The notes beneath the pieces were generated by a model. The model was not told the origin of the DNA. It did not search any database and saw only the letters and a list, made by a program, of their open reading frames with translations. 13,519 bases of DNA from the NCBI GenBank assembly GCA_002309305.1, contig DBWR01000033.1, positions 131,452 to 144,970 on the forward strand, read 5' to 3'. The position numbers and the translations under genes are program-made. Every line of letters begins with the position of its first letter. Positions within the stretch are counted from its first letter, which is position 1. This DNA comes from Treponema sp. UBA1233. GTDB lineage: Bacteria > Spirochaetota > Spirochaetia > Treponematales > Treponemataceae. Positions 6,061 through 12,755 of the stretch are shown one piece after another.

Positions 6061-7506
6061 ATGAACATTGTAATTGTAGGTGCCGGCTTTACAGGCATAC
6101 AGCTGGCAAAAAGGCTTATAGAAGAAAAGAACATCGTCACCATTCTGGAGAATGACGAGGATACCGTGCGCCATGCAAGGAACATGCTGGACTGTACTGT
6201 AATTCAGGCAGACGGTAACAACCTGAACAATCTTGAGGATGCGGGAATTCAAAATGCGGATGCATTGGTTGCCGTAACCGAAAACGATGAGATAAACATG
6301 ATAACCTGTTCACTTGTGGATGCGGTTTATCCCAATGTGCTCAAGATAGCGCGCGTGAGGAACTATGCCTATTATGTGAACACAAACGAAGCGGCCAAAC
6401 ATCATGCGGAGACATTTGCAAACAACCATCGGCCACTATACGGAATCGACTACATGATTCATCCGGACGTAGAGGCTGCAGAAGCAATAGTTACCGCAGT
6501 TGAACACGGAGTTTCAGATGTAGTTCCACTTGGTGACGGAGAATATGAGCTTACCACGGTACAGATAGCTCCAGGCAGCCAGATGGACGGAATCGTAATC
6601 AAGAACATCCGTACGCTTACAGAATGCAAGCTGATTGTCGTTTTTGTAGACAAGGACAAGGGTGGGGCATCCCTTCCTGCAGGTGACACTGTACTTCGTG
6701 CGGGGGATTCAATCGGAGTTCTTGCACACCGTGACAACATGAATACACTCCTTGAGCTTTGCGGTTCAGGTAAAAAGAACATAAAGAAAGTTGTTATGGT
6801 CGGAGCCGGTAAAATCGGAACACTTGTTGCAGAGCGTCTTGTTCAGCACAGACAGACGACAGTTTTGAGGAAGCTTTTTGGCGGAAAAAAGAATCAAAAG
6901 CGTGTAACCCAGGATTTTGTAATCGTAGACAAGGACAACGAGCTTTGTGATGCCGCTACAGAAAAATTCCCTGATGCAAAGGTATTCTGCGCCGACATCA
7001 CAGACGAAAGCTTTATCGCGGAAGAAGGCCTTGACAAATTCAACCTTGCAATCTGCGTAACCCACAACCACGAAATGAACATGGTTGTTGCCGCATACTT
7101 TGAGTCAATTGGCGTAAAGAACACAATCGCCCTGATTACCAATTCCACATTTACGGACATTGCCCAGAGGCTTGGCGTAGACGTTACAGTTCCAATTCGT
7201 GATACGGTTGTAGACAGCATCATGAGCCACCTGCGCGGAAAGAACGTAACTGATGTTCATACCCTGTCTTCCGGTGAGTTTGAGATAGTTGAATGTGACG
7301 TTCCTTCCACAAGCAAATACCTTGGAAAATCCCTTAAGAATGTCGCTCGTCCTGGAGAATTCCTCATGCTCCTGATAAAAAAGCCGGGCAGCACTGGATA
7401 TCAGCTTCCTAACGGTGATACGGTCTTTAATGTAGGTGACCATCTTGTCTTGATAGAAAAAATCGGTGACAAAAAAATATTGGAGAACTTCAGTGGAAAG
7501 GAATAA
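6061..7506 (+). CDS. trkA: Trk potassium uptake system, NAD(H)-binding regulatory subunit TrkA
   Basis: TrkA is the cytoplasmic ring that gates the TrkH potassium channel in response to nucleotides. The protein of 481 residues has two RCK units: an N-terminal Rossmann fold with GAGFTG at 7-12 and an acidic end of the second strand (ILEND), a first TrkA_C domain at about 160-235 (ending in AGDSIGVLAH), a second Rossmann fold with GAGKIG at 248-253 and a second TrkA_C domain at about 400-475 (VGDHLVLIEK). I chose ATG 6061 because the fold begins right after it; an in-frame TTG at 6043 would overlap the -10 box. No Shine-Dalgarno is visible. About 18 basic, Gly-rich residues (265-283) are inserted in the second Rossmann fold before strand two. 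It overlaps trkH by 14 bases. Confidence 0.94.
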   Translation: MNIVIVGAGFTGIQLAKRLIEEKNIVTILENDEDTVRHARNMLDCTVIQADGNNLNNLEDAGIQNADALVAVTENDEINMITCSLVDAVYPNVLKIARVRNYAYYVNTNEAAKHHAETFANNHRPLYGIDYMIHPDVEAAEAIVTAVEHGVSDVVPLGDGEYELTTVQIAPGSQMDGIVIKNIRTLTECKLIVVFVDKDKGGASLPAGDTVLRAGDSIGVLAHRDNMNTLLELCGSGKKNIKKVVMVGAGKIGTLVAERLVQHRQTTVLRKLFGGKKNQKRVTQDFVIVDKDNELCDAATEKFPDAKVFCADITDESFIAEEGLDKFNLAICVTHNHEMNMVVAAYFESIGVKNTIALITNSTFTDIAQRLGVDVTVPIRDTVVDSIMSHLRGKNVTDVHTLSSGEFEIVECDVPSTSKYLGKSLKNVARPGEFLMLLIKKPGSTGYQLPNGDTVFNVGDHLVLIEKIGDKKILENFSGKE

Positions 7507-8962
7507 GGCATCCGTCGTCTTTACGGTGTTTCGCATAACATTTTTGATTCTTGCGATAGTCGGTCTGGCATTTTTGTTCCCGATAGTTTCGGCTGTGGTC
7601 CATGGAGAGACAAAGGTACTGCCTGCATTTGTGATTCCGATGCTTGTAAGTTTTGTCCTCGGCGGAATCTTCTTTTTTGCGGGAAAGGGTAAGAGGGCCG
7701 TGCTTTCTACCCGTGCCTCATTTGTTGTTGTTGCTCTTGCATGGGCTTCCGTGAGTTTGTTTGGTGCCCTTCCGATGTGGTTCAGCCGTGCGATTCCAAG
7801 CTTTACCGACGCGTTTTTTGAAAGTGCATCAGGATTTTCCACAACGGGTGCGACCATCCTTAGTGAAATTGAACAGATACCATATACATACAGCATCAAC
7901 CTGTGGAGATGTACTACCCACTGGCTTGGCGGTATGGGAATTGTAGCCCTGACTGTTGCTCTTCTTCCTATTCTTGGTGTCGGTGGATTCCAGCTTATTA
8001 AGGCGGAGACTACAGGACCTGAAAAGGGAAAGCTTACTGCAAAGATTACGGATACCGCAAAATGGCTTTGGTTCATGTACCTGGGATTTACCGTGCTTGA
8101 ATTCGTTTTGCTTAAGGTTGCGGGAATGTCCCTGTATGATGCATTGTGTCATGCCCTTGCAACTTTGGGAACTGGAGGTTTTTCCACCAGGAATGCAAGC
8201 ATCGGTGGATACAATTCCGTTGCTGTTGATGTAATCATCACCGTGTTCATGTTCCTTGCGGGAATAAACTTTTCGCTCTATTATTCACTTATAAAAAGAA
8301 ACTTTACGGACATAAAGGACAATTCGGAATTAAAGGCTTACATCGGAATCTGCTTTACTGCCATGATTTTGATAACACTGTTTGAGATGGGCAAATACGG
8401 CGGATTCTTCCAGTCGCTAAGGTATTCTTCATTCCAGACAATGTCGATTACTTCCACAACAGGTTTTGCAACTGATGACTTTACCACATGGTCAACTGCA
8501 AGCCAGGTCATAATACTTATGCTGTTCTTTATCGGTGGTAGTGCAGGATCAACTTCCGGAGGCGTAAAGGTCATACGCTGGGTTGTTTTGTATAAGATTG
8601 CCAAAAACGAAATCCTCCGCATGCTCCATCCTCATGGTGTATTCACTCTGCGTCTGAACAAACAGCCTGTCAAAAAGGATTTGGGTTATACCGTCGTTTC
8701 GTTCTTCTTTGTCTATCTGTGCCTGATTTTCATCACAACCTTTGTCGGTTGCCTTGGAAAAATGGATGTATTCACTTCGTTTACGGGTGCGCTCAGCATG
8801 ATTGGAAACATCGGTCCTGGATTTGGAATGCTTGGTCCCGCATGCAATTACGGCTGGCTCCCGATCGGCGTAAAATGGTGGTACAGCTTTATAATGCTTA
8901 CCGGCCGTCTTGAATTCTATACGATGATAATCTTCTTTACTCCGTCGTTCTGGAAAAAGTAG
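7493..8962 (+). CDS. trkH: Trk potassium uptake protein TrkH (membrane channel subunit)
   Basis: TrkH is the inner-membrane K+ translocating subunit, controlled by TrkA. From GTG 7493 it has 489 residues, close to the family norm, and reads as about ten hydrophobic segments with four pore loops. Each loop shows the filter glycine: STTGAT (Gly119), GTGGF (about 228-229), STTGF (Gly324) and IGNIGPG (438-443). The conserved HWLGGMGIV, GSAGSTSGGVK and the C-terminal GRLEFYTMIIFFTPSFW are also present. GGAG seven bases upstream supports GTG 7493; another GTG at 7466 would add nine residues without improving the match. The gene overlaps the trkA end by 14 bases, so it is translationally coupled. 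Its stop lies eight bases from the stop of the convergent HAD gene, and no strong terminator is visible. Confidence 0.95.
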   Translation: MERNKASVVFTVFRITFLILAIVGLAFLFPIVSAVVHGETKVLPAFVIPMLVSFVLGGIFFFAGKGKRAVLSTRASFVVVALAWASVSLFGALPMWFSRAIPSFTDAFFESASGFSTTGATILSEIEQIPYTYSINLWRCTTHWLGGMGIVALTVALLPILGVGGFQLIKAETTGPEKGKLTAKITDTAKWLWFMYLGFTVLEFVLLKVAGMSLYDALCHALATLGTGGFSTRNASIGGYNSVAVDVIITVFMFLAGINFSLYYSLIKRNFTDIKDNSELKAYIGICFTAMILITLFEMGKYGGFFQSLRYSSFQTMSITSTTGFATDDFTTWSTASQVIILMLFFIGGSAGSTSGGVKVIRWVVLYKIAKNEILRMLHPHGVFTLRLNKQPVKKDLGYTVVSFFFVYLCLIFITTFVGCLGKMDVFTSFTGALSMIGNIGPGFGMLGPACNYGWLPIGVKWWYSFIMLTGRLEFYTMIIFFTPSFWKK

Positions 8963-8970
8963 TGGAATCT

Positions 8971-9624
8971 TCAAGATTTGCCGTCAAGAATTGAATGCAA
9001 GCCGTAGATGTCCTCAACTCCGTCTACCAGTATGCCTCCCATTCCCATAGTGAGGGGCATGTCCAAATCGATGTCGTATCTGTCGCCGATGGAAAGGCAT
9101 TCTTCGGCACTACACTGTCCGTGTTCAATTGCAAGTTCAAGAATCGCCTTGTCGGGTTTTGACTTCCAGCATGAATCAAGGCCGATTATGTCTGTAAGCA
9201 GGTCTTCAACTCCAATTGCCTTTAGTGTTTTTTGTGCGGCAAAAATTGAATTGTTTGTTACGCAGATCAGATGATATTTTTCTTTAAGGGCTTCAAGCTC
9301 AACCCTGAGTTTTGGATCGGGAGAAAGATAGCGTGACGGCTCAAGAAGCATGCTCCTCCATTCAACACTGGTTTTAACCGGAATGCCCAGATGGACAAAG
9401 GTGTTTCCAAGGCTGATTTTTTTTCCGCCATGTTCTGCAGCCCATTTCTTCCTGAAATTTCTGATTTTTTCTCGGGCTGCATCCTCGCTTATTCCGCTGA
9501 TGTGGGCATAATGCCTTACCTGAATGTCCACCTGCTCCAGAACCCATGCATTATTCGTGTAAAGGGTTCCGTCAATGTCAAAGAGGATTGTTTTAAGGTT
9601 TTGAGGAATGCGGTAGATTTTCAT
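8971..9624 (-). CDS. HAD-superfamily phosphatase
   Basis: This 217-residue cytoplasmic hydrolase has all four HAD motifs: motif I FDIDGTLY with nucleophile Asp16 and Asp18, motif II VTNNS (Thr123), motif III Lys156 in SKPDKA, and motif IV GDRYDID (Asp181, Asp184, Asp186) binding Mg2+. The helical cap lies between motifs I and II (about 24-95), giving a C1-type cap as in phosphoglycolate phosphatase or pyrimidine nucleotidase relatives. It removes phosphate from a small metabolite that cannot be identified from sequence. It lies 17 bases downstream of the acyltransferase gene on the same strand, with only a weak GGG ribosome-binding element, and is probably cotranscribed with it. Confidence 0.88.
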   Translation of the reverse strand: MKIYRIPQNLKTILFDIDGTLYTNNAWVLEQVDIQVRHYAHISGISEDAAREKIRNFRKKWAAEHGGKKISLGNTFVHLGIPVKTSVEWRSMLLEPSRYLSPDPKLRVELEALKEKYHLICVTNNSIFAAQKTLKAIGVEDLLTDIIGLDSCWKSKPDKAILELAIEHGQCSAEECLSIGDRYDIDLDMPLTMGMGGILVDGVEDIYGLHSILDGKS

Positions 9625-9641
9625 TCAATTTACCCGGATCT

Positions 9642-10352
9642 TTACAGGCAGGCGGCTATTTTGTTTACGATGGAAGCCCGCACCTGGTCGGCAATCTGCT
9701 GTGTGTTCAAATCCTTGTAATCGTCATAATTCAACGGTTCCAGAAAATGAATCTGGGTTTCCACTGTCCTTAGCGAATTCAATGTGAACGGTTTCCATGA
9801 GTCTATGAGTGCAACAGGAACAATGGGGCTTTTTGCCTTAATCGCACACTTGAATGCACCCGGCTTGAATTCCTGAACATTGTTGCGGTTGTTCTTGTAT
9901 CCGCCCTCAGGGAAGATGATGTAGCGCCTTCCGTTCTTTACTTCACGCCAGATTTTGTTCATGCCTTCGATCTGGTTCCTCATTGAACTTCCGTCAAGCC
10001 TTACGCCGTCCAGAACCCTGACCGTCTGATCAACAAGCAGCAGCTTAGACCTTTTTGCGTCAACGACAATGGACAGAGGTTTTTCGTGGGCATCCATGAT
10101 TCCGATTGCGTCGTATTTTCCCTGATGGTTTGGGAACATGATGTATCCGCCTTCTTTTGGAAGGTTTTCAAGCCCGAATACGTGGGTTTTGATGTGTGCG
10201 TTTTTCTTTAGCTTTGCGGCGAAATATCTGATGAAGTCATACCTGTCCTGTTCGCTGTACTCATCCTGATGCGCCATTATATAATTTGTCTTCCATACCA
10301 GTGTGAGGATGGAAGGTATAGAAATAAGAAATGTAACTATGAACCTCAACAT
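9642..10352 (-). CDS. PlsC-type 1-acylglycerol-3-phosphate acyltransferase
   Basis: This membrane-associated enzyme is predicted to transfer an acyl group to lysophosphatidate or a similar acceptor in phospholipid synthesis. The 236-residue protein begins with a hydrophobic anchor (about 3-20). The catalytic HxxxxD motif is NHQGKYD (His76, Asp81), block II is VRLDG (117-121), block III is the phosphate-binding FPEGG (147-151), which in most relatives is FPEGT, and block IV is IVPVALI (177-183). GAGGTAGGA lies just upstream of the ATG. It has a promoter in the 49-base gap after gatB and leads a probable two-gene operon with the HAD phosphatase. The family is certain; the acceptor is not, so plsC is not assigned as a symbol. 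Confidence 0.88.
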   Translation of the reverse strand: MLRFIVTFLISIPSILTLVWKTNYIMAHQDEYSEQDRYDFIRYFAAKLKKNAHIKTHVFGLENLPKEGGYIMFPNHQGKYDAIGIMDAHEKPLSIVVDAKRSKLLLVDQTVRVLDGVRLDGSSMRNQIEGMNKIWREVKNGRRYIIFPEGGYKNNRNNVQEFKPGAFKCAIKAKSPIVPVALIDSWKPFTLNSLRTVETQIHFLEPLNYDDYKDLNTQQIADQVRASIVNKIAACL

Positions 10353-10370
10353 AAATTATCCTACCTCTAT

Positions 10371-10399
10371 ATTTTAAACAAATTTCAATAAAAAATCAA
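10371..10399 (-). promoter_or_regulatory. Predicted promoter of the acyltransferase-HAD operon
   Basis: On the minus strand TTGATT (10399-10394) and TAAAAT (10376-10371) are separated by 17 bases, matching 4/6 and 5/6. It begins three bases after the gatB stop and gives a leader of about 12-15 bases carrying the ribosome-binding site. Confidence 0.5.
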
Positions 10400-10401
10400 T
10401 C

Positions 10402-11940
10402 TTAAAGGCTGGAAAGCTTTTTGTTTACAAGCTCGGAGGCCATCTTTGGGTTAGCCTTGCCCTTGGATTCCTTCATGACCTGACCTGTAAGCCAGCCGAT
10501 AACGTTTGTCTTTCCGCTCTTGAAGTCTTCGATAGCCTTGGGGTTGGCTTCTATAACCTTGTCCACTATCGCTTCGATGGCACTGTTGTCGCTTACAACT
10601 TCCAGACCCTTTTCCTTTATGATTTCGGACGGCATCTTGTTTGTCTCAAGCATTTCGGCAAAAACTGTCTTTCCCTGTGCGCCGGAGATTTTACCTTCAG
10701 CAATGATGTTCACAAGTTCGGTGATGTGTGCGGGAGTTATCTTTACGTCGTTAATCGTTTCGTTCTTTTCGTTCAAAACGGCAAGGAGTTCGGCAAGAAT
10801 CCAGTTGGCAACCTTCTTAACGTCCTTGGCACCCTTTGCGGCATCCTCAAACCAAAGTGAAAGCTCGCGTGTGGAAGTAAGGGTTTCCACGTCAAAGTCA
10901 GATAGTCCGTATTCCTTCTTGAATCGGTTCCTCTTTGCCTCTGGAAGTTCACCAACCCTTGAGCCTGCACGGTTAACAAGTTCATCGCTGACTGAGAACG
11001 GCTTGATGTCCGGTTCAACAACAAAGCGGTAGTCAACAAATGAGTTTTTGGTACGCTGAACAACTGTCTGCTGCTTGGCTTCGTCCCAACCCATGGTTAC
11101 CTTGAATCCCGGATTGAATTCCTGCCTGTCGTTGATGAATTCTTCAAGCTGCCTTTTGGCCTCGTATGTACACGCGTCACGGATGACACGGAATGAGTTC
11201 AGGTTTTTGATTTCGCTGATAGGAGTGTGGTAGAGCTTTCCGTCTTCCCACACATTCAGGTTGATGTTGGCGTCACACCTCATGTTTCCTTCTTCCAGGT
11301 TGCCGTTGGTCACCTTTACGTAGCGGAGGATTTCCTGTACGGTTTCCATAAAGAGGGCGGCTTCCTCCGGGCTTGTCATGTCCGGCTTTGTTACGATTTC
11401 TATAAGCGGTGTTCCCGAGCGGTTGTAGTCGATGTAGGAGTGCTGTCCGGGAAGGTGGAGTGATTTGCCTACGTCCTCTTCAAGATGGATGCGTTCAACC
11501 CTGACGCGGCGGTATTTTCCGTTGTCGATGATGCAGTCCTGTCCGATAAAGTTCTTTGTCCTGCATTTCTCACCGCCAACCTGCTGATCCTTGGGAAGCT
11601 TTGACATGGGAAGGTCAACGTGGCCGTCCGTGCAGAGGGGAATGTCGTACTGGGTAATCTGATAGCCCTTGGTCAAGTCGGGATAGAAATAGTGCTTGCG
11701 GTCAAACTTGGTAAAGCGTGCGATGTTGCAGTTGAGTGCCTGTCCGGCAACCGCTCCCAGCTCAACATATCCCTTGCTTATGCGGGGCATTGCACCTGGC
11801 AGTCCAAGGCATACAGGACATACGCGGGTGTTGGGCATTCCACCATAACGATTTTCGCATGCACAGAATGCCTTTGTCTTTGTCAGAAGCTGAGTGTGAA
11901 TCTCACAGCCGATTACGATTTCCCATTTATCAATTGCCAT
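10402..11940 (-). CDS. gatB: Aspartyl/glutamyl-tRNA amidotransferase subunit B
   Basis: GatB binds misacylated Glu-tRNA(Gln) or Asp-tRNA(Asn) and, as part of GatCAB with ammonia from GatA, activates and amidates the attached residue. The 512-residue length includes the full catalytic cradle (WEIVIGCEIHTQL at 6-18, the Cys pairs C26/C28 and C41/C44 in the zinc-binding knuckle, then HYFYPDLTKGYQITQYDIPL) and the helical plus YqeY-like tail (about 360-512) that grips the tRNA; the terminal WLTGQVMKESKGKANP segment is characteristic. GGAGG lies 9 bases before the ATG. The gene stands without gatA or gatC in this window. It has a good promoter (11985-12013). Identification is secure. Confidence 0.97.
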   Translation of the reverse strand: MAIDKWEIVIGCEIHTQLLTKTKAFCACENRYGGMPNTRVCPVCLGLPGAMPRISKGYVELGAVAGQALNCNIARFTKFDRKHYFYPDLTKGYQITQYDIPLCTDGHVDLPMSKLPKDQQVGGEKCRTKNFIGQDCIIDNGKYRRVRVERIHLEEDVGKSLHLPGQHSYIDYNRSGTPLIEIVTKPDMTSPEEAALFMETVQEILRYVKVTNGNLEEGNMRCDANINLNVWEDGKLYHTPISEIKNLNSFRVIRDACTYEAKRQLEEFINDRQEFNPGFKVTMGWDEAKQQTVVQRTKNSFVDYRFVVEPDIKPFSVSDELVNRAGSRVGELPEAKRNRFKKEYGLSDFDVETLTSTRELSLWFEDAAKGAKDVKKVANWILAELLAVLNEKNETINDVKITPAHITELVNIIAEGKISGAQGKTVFAEMLETNKMPSEIIKEKGLEVVSDNSAIEAIVDKVIEANPKAIEDFKSGKTNVIGWLTGQVMKESKGKANPKMASELVNKKLSSL

Positions 11941-11984
11941 TTAAGGAGACCTCCATGGAGTCCATTTGTAAACAATAATGGAAG

Positions 11985-12013
11985 ATTATAGCAAAAATGC
12001 AAACATTTTACAA
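11985..12013 (-). promoter_or_regulatory. Predicted promoter of gatB
   Basis: On the minus strand TTGTAA (12013-12008) and a perfect TATAAT (11990-11985) are 17 bases apart. The leader would be about 38 bases and includes the palindrome CTCCATGGAG (11951-11960), which overlaps the ribosome-binding GGAGG and might fold or pair with it. Confidence 0.65.
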
Positions 12014-12031
12014 TTAGTCAGAGACAATTAA

Positions 12032-12058
12032 GAATTATGAATTATGAATTATGAATTA
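12032..12058. repeat. Short tandem repeat, 7-bp unit GAATTAT
   Basis: The unit GAATTAT occurs three times plus a partial fourth copy (27 bases) between the cheX stop and the gatB promoter. Being AT-only apart from one G per unit, it may have grown by replication slippage. It lies outside coding sequence, 19 bases upstream of the gatB -35. Confidence 0.8.
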
Positions 12059-12061
12059 GAT

Positions 12062-12526
12062 TTACATTCCCTTGAAACATAGGTCAACTTCAAATGAGCC
12101 GAATTTTGTGTAGAAGGGGACGGCTATTATCTTTGTTGAGCGGGGCCATGGTATTTCGTGGTCTTCTCCATAGCGGATGTCTGGGGAAGAAACGAATATG
12201 TTCTTTTTGATTGAAGAAACGGCGTTTCCCGTTATGATGTTGGTGAACTCGGTGGCCAGGTCCTTCATCATCGCTTCCTGCTCTTCGGGGGATTCTATCG
12301 TTATTCCTGAAAGCTCCAGCATCTTGTTGGCAAGAATCTTGTGCAGTCGGAAAGCCACTATGCCCGTTTCTTCTCCGTTAACCGCCACCAGTCCCGAGAT
12401 TTCCCATGAATTGTTTCCTATGGGATTTAGCAGGTAGGGCTGCTTGTGCTGAGACTCCAGGTTAAACATAGTTACGAACGCTTCCTGACATGAAGAAAGG
12501 AAGGGATTGAGAAACGAAGCTTCCAT
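12062..12526 (-). CDS. cheX: CheX-type chemotaxis phosphatase (CheY-P phosphatase)
   Basis: CheX dephosphorylates CheY-P in the cytoplasm and so resets the flagellar motor; spirochaetes such as Borrelia use CheX in place of CheZ. The 154-residue protein has the family's helix-sheet-helix layout: MEASFLNPFLSS at the start, the sheet segment WEISGLVAVNGEETGIVAFRL, and the key helix DLATEFTNIITGNA holding the catalytic ExxN motif (Glu93, Asn96) and the Gly-Asn pair following it. A C-terminal sheet (IAVPFYTKFGSFEVDLCF) completes the fold. The gene stands alone. There is no Shine-Dalgarno, and a TATACT box ends seven bases before the ATG. A phosphatase of another CheC/CheX-like regulator is possible, but the length and motif favour CheX. 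Confidence 0.85.
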   Translation of the reverse strand: MEASFLNPFLSSCQEAFVTMFNLESQHKQPYLLNPIGNNSWEISGLVAVNGEETGIVAFRLHKILANKMLELSGITIESPEEQEAMMKDLATEFTNIITGNAVSSIKKNIFVSSPDIRYGEDHEIPWPRSTKIIAVPFYTKFGSFEVDLCFKGM

Positions 12527-12533
12527 AACTTAC

Positions 12534-12562
12534 AGTATACGACAGTTTTTGAGATAAAGCAA
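12534..12562 (-). promoter_or_regulatory. Predicted promoter of cheX
   Basis: On the minus strand TTGCTT (12562-12557, 3/6) and TATACT (12539-12534, 5/6) are 17 bases apart. The -10 ends seven bases before the ATG, leaving almost no room for a leader. Confidence 0.5.
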
Positions 12563-12573
12563 AGAAAAAATTT

Positions 12574-12598
12574 GGTCATTGAACATTCCGAAATGACC
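12574..12598. promoter_or_regulatory. Inverted repeat between cheX and the AAA ATPase gene
   Basis: GGTCATT (12574-12580) and AATGACC (12592-12598) form a 7-bp stem with an 11-base loop. On the minus strand it is followed by AAATTTTTT, so it resembles a weak terminator that would shield cheX from antisense transcription; an operator is equally possible. Confidence 0.4.
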
Positions 12599-12635
12599 TT
12601 GGTTTTTGAATGTTTTTTCCACGGTTAACAGCCAA

Positions 12636-12710
12636 CTTGCGAAAATCTTCGTTAAGTGTTATAATAACTTTCGAAAATGTTGATATTTGGAGATTATAGC
12701 TTTCGAAAAT
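12636..12710 (+). repeat. Three 11-mers CTT(G/T)CGAAAAT spaced exactly 32 bp: candidate operator array
   Basis: Copies begin at 12636 (CTTGCGAAAAT), 12668 and 12700 (both CTTTCGAAAAT). The 32-base step is about three helical turns, so all three face the same side of DNA. The core of copies two and three, TTTCGAAA, is itself a palindrome. Copy one covers the -35 box of the downstream gene, copy two the likely start of transcription, copy three the leader. The bases between copies are not conserved, which fits protein-binding sites better than a duplicated repeat unit. Confidence 0.55.
12637..12665 (+). promoter_or_regulatory. Predicted promoter of the AAA ATPase gene
   Basis: TTGCGA (12637-12642, 4/6) and a perfect TATAAT (12660-12665) are separated by 17 bases. 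The leader would be about 84 bases and contains two of the 11-mer repeats. Confidence 0.6.
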
Positions 12711-12714
12711 CTCC
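12689..12714 (+). promoter_or_regulatory. 5'-UTR hairpin of the AAA ATPase gene
   Basis: GGAGATT (12689-12695) pairs with AATCTCC (12708-12714) around a 12-base loop that holds most of the third CTTTCGAAAAT copy. The T-run (TTTTT, 12725-12729) comes too late for a typical terminator, so a leader structure or an extended operator is likelier. Confidence 0.35.
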
Positions 12715-12755
12715 AGTAGTGGATGTTTTTGAAAAAAAGAAGGAAGGGGTGGCTT

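Noticed and set aside
7466..7492. Earlier GTG start for trkH
   Set aside because: It adds nine polar residues, lacks a better ribosome site, and GGAG is correctly placed for GTG 7493.
7105..8076. Long antisense open frame (323 codons, minus strand)
   Set aside because: It is the complement of trkA and trkH coding sequence, both of which have clear family motifs; the antisense translation shows none.
10520..11032. Plus-strand open frame of 170 codons
   Set aside because: It is a Ser/Thr-rich shadow of gatB without motifs.
11950..11970. Short upstream open frame (starting ATGGACTCC) overlapping the gatB start
   Set aside because: It has no ribosome site and would end just inside gatB; nothing distinguishes it from chance.
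12636..12731. Possible small CRISPR array (32-bp period)
   Set aside because: The repeated part is only 11 bases, copies are too few, spacers would be about 21 bases and no cas gene is near; operator sites fit better.
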